A DNA stretch of 8,033 bases from positions 1 to 8,033 of the forward strand of contig JAUVKG010000114.1 of NCBI GenBank assembly GCA_030596365.1. Direction: 5' to 3'. How positions within the stretch are numbered: the first letter of the stretch is position 1; every line of letters begins with the position of its first letter. This stretch comes from Chlamydiota bacterium. Lineage in GTDB: Bacteria; Auribacterota; UBA3054; B51-G9. The notes under the pieces are model-generated. The model was not told the DNA's origin, did not search any database, and was given only the letters and a program-made list of their open reading frames with translations. Below are positions 4,700 through 8,033 of this stretch, one piece after another. Made by a program: the position numbers and the translations under genes.

Positions 4700-5644
4700 A
4701 TGAGCGATGCAATTTCATTAGGCACAGCAAAGACGAAGCAGCAGGATATTTCAATCATAAGCGAGTTAATGTATCAATTGAAAGTTCGTGATGTGATGAC
4801 TAAAAATGTCCACACAGTTGCTCCGGAAAATACTTTGAGGGAAGTTCAAGCGGTAATGCGCGATAATAAAATATCCGGTGTGCCGGTGGCATCAGACGGA
4901 AAACTTGTTGGAATAATAAGCCTGGACGATATTATCCGCGCGCTGGATTTCGGTGAAATGGATTCTACAGCTGAAGATAAAATGACCCGGGAAGTACAAA
5001 CTGTCGGAGTTGGAGTTTCTGTTATAAAAGCAATTGATGAAATGGAACAATGCGGTTTCGGACGCCTGCCGGTCATAGACAGAGATCATTATCTTGTAGG
5101 AATAGTAACCCACTGGGATGTTGTAAAAAAATTGATTTTCCTATTGCAGGATGTTGTGTTAAAAGCCGAAGCACGGGAAAGAAGTCTCGCCGATGCAACT
5201 CCAGCGCCGGCAAATGAAGTTGAGGGTGCGACTTATGAATTTGATGTTTGTAAAGATGATTTTGAAAATGCCGGAATTGCAGCCAGTACGGTTAAGAAGC
5301 AATTACAGAAGATGGAAGTTTCCCCGGCTGTAATCAGGCGTATCGCGGTAGCGATGTACGAGACAGAAATAAATATAATTATTCACTCGCTTGGCGGAAA
5401 AATGACGGCGGAAATTTTTCCTGATCGCGTTCGGGTAATTTCAAAAGACGAAGGACCCGGTATTGCAAATGTGGAAAAAGCATTAACGGAAGGATTTTCC
5501 ACCGCATCGGCTAAAGCGCGTGAAATGGGTTTTGGAGCCGGAATGGGGTTACCAAACATCAAACGCTGCGTTGATGATTTTAAGATAGAATCCGCTGCCG
5601 GTGAATCAACAACAATAACCTTTGGTGTTAAATTCAATATTTAA
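4700..5644 (+). CDS. Two CBS domains fused to an anti-sigma-type HATPase domain
   Basis: A 314-residue cytoplasmic regulator. CBS domain 1 covers about residues 28-83 (VRDVMTKNVHTVAPENTL, then SGVPVASDGKLVGIISLDDI) and CBS domain 2 about 92-147 (DKMTREVQTV, then RLPVIDRDHYLVGIVTHWDV). CBS pairs typically bind adenine nucleotides. After a linker (about 150-178), a GHKL ATPase domain of the RsbW/RsbT type follows. It has the N box with E221, N225 and H229, the G1 box DEGPGI (250-255), and the G2 box GFGAGMGLPNIKRC (277-290). All ATP-binding signatures look intact, so serine-kinase or anti-sigma-like partner-switching activity is plausible. I see no sigma factor or anti-anti-sigma gene nearby. 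The ATG at 4700 lacks a Shine-Dalgarno; Met24 (4769), just before the first CBS domain, is a possible alternative start. recG starts 14 bases after the stop, so the two are probably co-transcribed. Confidence 0.87.
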   Translation: MSDAISLGTAKTKQQDISIISELMYQLKVRDVMTKNVHTVAPENTLREVQAVMRDNKISGVPVASDGKLVGIISLDDIIRALDFGEMDSTAEDKMTREVQTVGVGVSVIKAIDEMEQCGFGRLPVIDRDHYLVGIVTHWDVVKKLIFLLQDVVLKAEARERSLADATPAPANEVEGATYEFDVCKDDFENAGIAASTVKKQLQKMEVSPAVIRRIAVAMYETEINIIIHSLGGKMTAEIFPDRVRVISKDEGPGIANVEKALTEGFSTASAKAREMGFGAGMGLPNIKRCVDDFKIESAAGESTTITFGVKFNI

Positions 5645-5658
5645 TTGCCTAAACCGGA

Positions 5659-7866
5659 ATGAACAAAACCAATTCTAATAGCGAAGCTTCACAAACCGAA
5701 CATGCTTTATCGGCAGAGGAAGTTCTTGACAGTTCAATCCAATTTTTAAAAGGTGTTGGTCCTAAAAGAGCTTCTACATTAAAAAAATGTGGTGTTAATA
5801 CTGTTTGGGATGCTCTTAATTATTTTCCTTATCGCCACGAAGACAGGCGAAAAATAATCCATATCAGAGATGTTGAAAACGGAGAATTCGCTACCGTTTA
5901 TGGTTTGGTCGACACCATCGCTTCAAGAAAAATGAGGAACAGAAAAACCCTCGTTCAAGTAAGCATCAAAGACGCTTCCGGAATTATTTACGGAGTTTGG
6001 TTTAACCAGCGATGGATGAAAGACAAGTTCAAGAAAGGTCAGAAAGTTTTATTCAGCGGTAAAGTTCAGACATCTCCTTCCACACAAATAAGTAATCCTG
6101 CTGTCGAGATACTTCCCGAAGATTTTTTTCCTGAAGATTATGAAGGAACGTTAATTCCTATTTACCGGTTGACTGAAGAAATTAATGCTCTTGCTATGAG
6201 GAAAGTTATTCAAGCTGCTTTGGAACGCGGCCTTCTTTATGTTGAAGAGTATTTACCTGAAAAAGTATTGAAGCAATTTTCAATTATGCCTTTGCGGGAA
6301 GCTTATAAAATAATTCATTCTTACGATTATCCCGCGGAAGAACTCACCGAACAAAGTATTGCTATTGCGCGACGGCGTATAGTAATTGATGAATTTTTTG
6401 TTATTGCTATGGGGCTTCTTATGAAACGCAGAAGGACCGAGCAGCTACCTTATCTTATTCATCATAAAAAGCCCGGAAGGCTTGTGAAGGATTTCATTAA
6501 AAATTTGAGTTTTATTCTTACAGATGCGCAAAAAAAAGTGCTGAAAGAAATATTCGATGACCTTGTTAAAAATAAGCCGATGAATAGATTGCTGCAGGGA
6601 GATGTCGGCAGCGGGAAAACAATCGTCGCGTTAATTGCAATGCTGGCGACTGTTGACGGTGGATATCAGGCCGCTATAATGGCGCCAACAGAAGTTCTCG
6701 CGCGTCAGCATTTCAAAACGATCAGCGATCAACTTCGCGGAACAAGGGTTAAAATTAATGTTCTTACCGGCAGTACTAAAGCGAAAGCAAAGCGGGAAAT
6801 TCTTGAATCTCTTGCCGAAGGCGACCCGCAAATAATTATAGGTACACATGCACTGATACAAAGTAAAGTACAAATTCCTAAACTTGGTCTCGCGGTAATT
6901 GACGAACAACACAAATTCGGAGTTATGCAGCGAAATCAATTGCGGGGAGAAACGAACCAGATAGATGTTCTCGTAATGACAGCGACACCGATACCGCGAA
7001 GTCTTGCTTTAACAGTGTATGGTGATTTAACGATTTCAACGATAGATGAACTTCCGAAGGGCAGAATTCCAATAAAGACATATGTAATTCGCCCTGAAAG
7101 ATTATCGCGTGTGTGGGAATTCATTCGAAAGCAGGTTAATCAGGGAAGACAGGCATACATAGTGTATCCGTTAATAGATGAATCTGATAAAATGCCTTTG
7201 AAGCCGGCTGTAGCGATGTATGAAAAACTGAAAGATGAAATTTTTCCGGAATTAAAAGTCGGTCTTGTTCATGGTCGCGTAAAAGCAGATAAAAAAGAAA
7301 CTGTTATGGATCTTTTTCGCGAGGGGAAAATAGATATCCTCGTTTCAACAACAGTAATTGAGGTAGGTATAGATGTACCAAACGCAACGGTTATGGTTAT
7401 TGAAGAAGCTCATCGCTTTGGACTCGCACAGTTGCACCAGCTCCGGGGAAGGATTGGAAGGGGTGGTGAAACATCGTATTGTGTACTTGTGAATAATGAG
7501 AAGGACGATCAGCCTATCTGGGAAAAATACAAGAAAAATAAATATCCTGTGCAGCAAGAATTAATTGAAACAACTTCAAACTCACGCCTGGCAATAATGG
7601 CAGAAACGAATGACGGTTTTAGAATCGCTGAAGAAGATTTGAAAATTCGCGGCCCGGGAGAATTTTTTGGAATTGAGCAGACAGGAGTTCCGGCGTTAAA
7701 AATTGCAAATTTAATTGGCGATGAAGAAGAATTAAGATTATCCCGCCATATTGCGGATACATTGTATCAGTATCGCGATACACTAAAACCGGAAACGCGT
7801 GAAAAAATCCGGAATAGATTATTCAGGGCGTTTGGGAAAACTATTCGCGGCGTAGATGCGGGATGA
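5659..7866 (+). CDS. recG: ATP-dependent DNA helicase RecG
   Basis: RecG is a superfamily 2 double-stranded DNA translocase that reverses stalled replication forks and processes D-loops, R-loops and Holliday junctions. The 735-residue length is within the family range. The N-terminus carries the helix-hairpin-helix-like LKGVGPKRASTLKKCGV (30-46) and FPYRHEDR, then the OB-fold wedge (about 73-155). Walker A is GDVGSGKT (314-321), the DExH motif is DEQH (415-418) followed by KFGV, and motif III is MTATPIPRSLAL. Further on are STTVIEVGIDVPNA and motif VI, QLRGRIGRG (594-602). The C-terminal TRG-like region includes EEDLKIRGPGEFFGIEQTG. No frameshift or missing motif is seen. The start lacks a good ribosome site but lies 14 bases after the CBS/HATPase stop, consistent with coupling. 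A heptamer array begins one base after the TGA stop. Confidence 0.97.
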   Translation: MNKTNSNSEASQTEHALSAEEVLDSSIQFLKGVGPKRASTLKKCGVNTVWDALNYFPYRHEDRRKIIHIRDVENGEFATVYGLVDTIASRKMRNRKTLVQVSIKDASGIIYGVWFNQRWMKDKFKKGQKVLFSGKVQTSPSTQISNPAVEILPEDFFPEDYEGTLIPIYRLTEEINALAMRKVIQAALERGLLYVEEYLPEKVLKQFSIMPLREAYKIIHSYDYPAEELTEQSIAIARRRIVIDEFFVIAMGLLMKRRRTEQLPYLIHHKKPGRLVKDFIKNLSFILTDAQKKVLKEIFDDLVKNKPMNRLLQGDVGSGKTIVALIAMLATVDGGYQAAIMAPTEVLARQHFKTISDQLRGTRVKINVLTGSTKAKAKREILESLAEGDPQIIIGTHALIQSKVQIPKLGLAVIDEQHKFGVMQRNQLRGETNQIDVLVMTATPIPRSLALTVYGDLTISTIDELPKGRIPIKTYVIRPERLSRVWEFIRKQVNQGRQAYIVYPLIDESDKMPLKPAVAMYEKLKDEIFPELKVGLVHGRVKADKKETVMDLFREGKIDILVSTTVIEVGIDVPNATVMVIEEAHRFGLAQLHQLRGRIGRGGETSYCVLVNNEKDDQPIWEKYKKNKYPVQQELIETTSNSRLAIMAETNDGFRIAEEDLKIRGPGEFFGIEQTGVPALKIANLIGDEEELRLSRHIADTLYQYRDTLKPETREKIRNRLFRAFGKTIRGVDAG

Positions 7867-7867
7867 A

Positions 7868-7923
7868 ATCCGTGATCCGTGGTCCGTGATCCGTGGCCCG
7901 TAATCTGTAATCGGTAGCCCGGA
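7868..7923 (+). repeat. RTCCGTR heptamer array after recG (8 units)
   Basis: Eight exact 7-bp units starting one base after the recG stop: four canonical RTCCGTG units, then diverged GCCCGTA, ATCTGTA, ATCGGTA and GCCCGGA. All seven junctions read TRR. The last unit runs into CCCGGAGAGTTTCGG (7918-7932), whose exact reverse complement lies at 2197-2211 downstream of the NFACT gene. The array-then-15-mer order is therefore the same relative to both genes. Confidence 0.9.
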
Positions 7924-7932
7924 GAGTTTCGG
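7918..7932 (+). repeat. Shared 15-mer CCCGGAGAGTTTCGG
   Basis: An exact 15-base match, on the opposite strand, to 2197-2211. Both copies lie downstream of an RTCCGTR array in the direction of transcription (recG here, NFACT there). They mark a non-tandem module that travels with the arrays. Confidence 0.8.
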
Positions 7933-7954
7933 TCGAAATTTAGACTTTATTAAA

Positions 7955-7989
7955 CTTGAAAATTGAGAATTGAGAGTTCGAAGTTGAGA
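7955..7989 (+). repeat. RTTGAGA heptamer array (5 units)
   Basis: Five 7-bp units in register: CTTGAAA, ATTGAGA twice, GTTCGAA, GTTGAGA. It has the same period as RTCCGTR and the same A/G alternation at position one, but a different core. A frame on the minus strand across these arrays (7819-8007) translates only repeats. Confidence 0.8.
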
Positions 7990-8008
7990 CTTATATTTTA
8001 ATAACAAA

Positions 8009-8033
8009 ATGAAGTTCCAATATCGAATTTTCA
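8009..8033 (+). CDS. Possible start of a downstream gene, cut by the window end
   Basis: An ATG at 8009 opens MKFQYRIF and runs off the window. Basic residues followed by hydrophobic ones would suit a signal peptide or membrane anchor, but eight codons cannot prove a gene and no Shine-Dalgarno is visible. Function unknown. Confidence 0.25.

Noticed and set aside
4846..5637. Minus-strand frames opposite the CBS/HATPase gene
   Set aside because: Antisense shadows of a well-supported gene, with no recognisable motifs.
7819..8007. Minus-strand frame with ITDYG/ITDHG repeats
   Set aside because: Same artefact: translation of the 7-bp arrays after recG, with its end antisense to recG.

Overview
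This window looks like a piece of an AT-rich bacterial chromosome, probably from an uncultured lineage. Most gene starts lack a clear Shine-Dalgarno sequence, and nearly every sizeable spacer is packed with short imperfect tandem repeats. I have seen this repeat-rich style in environmental genomes such as those of Planctomycetota (Phycisphaerae-like). That placement is a guess, because no rRNA, tRNA or taxonomic marker is present. There is no transposase, integrase, CRISPR array or phage gene.

Layout: (1) 2-1139, plus strand: two overlapping genes of unknown function. The first is cut by the window edge and the second is a TPR-like helical protein. (2) 1140-1596: an AT-rich spacer with several direct repeats. 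(3) 1597-3667, minus strand: a small flavodoxin-like protein, and upstream of it a compact NFACT (Rqc2/RqcH/FbpA-like) protein, separated by a composite repeat element. (4) 3668-4261: a divergent spacer with octamer and nonamer arrays, then a possible promoter and a good Shine-Dalgarno. (5) 4262-7866, plus strand: a probable operon of a DRTGG-domain protein, a CBS-CBS-HATPase (anti-sigma-like) protein, and the replication-fork helicase RecG. (6) 7867-8033: heptamer arrays and possibly the start of another gene.

The DRTGG and CBS/HATPase proteins resemble a regulatory pair often found beside [FeFe]-hydrogenase genes in anaerobes, but here they sit next to recG. The NFACT protein belongs to the ribosome-associated quality-control family and lacks much of the usual helix-hairpin-helix region. 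The flavodoxin-like protein is a probable FMN electron carrier with no obvious partner here.

The most unusual signal is a family of 7-bp tandem repeats, RTCCGTR in the gene sense. It lies at the 3' ends of three genes (flavodoxin-like, NFACT, recG), always in the same orientation. Unit variation is mostly purine transitions at the unit ends, so every junction between units reads TRR (TAA, TAG, TGA or TGG). Because 7 is not a multiple of 3, successive junctions fall in successive frames, so an array acts as a multi-frame stop cassette. The stop codons of the flavodoxin-like and NFACT genes are themselves such junctions, so these proteins end in repeat-encoded residues.
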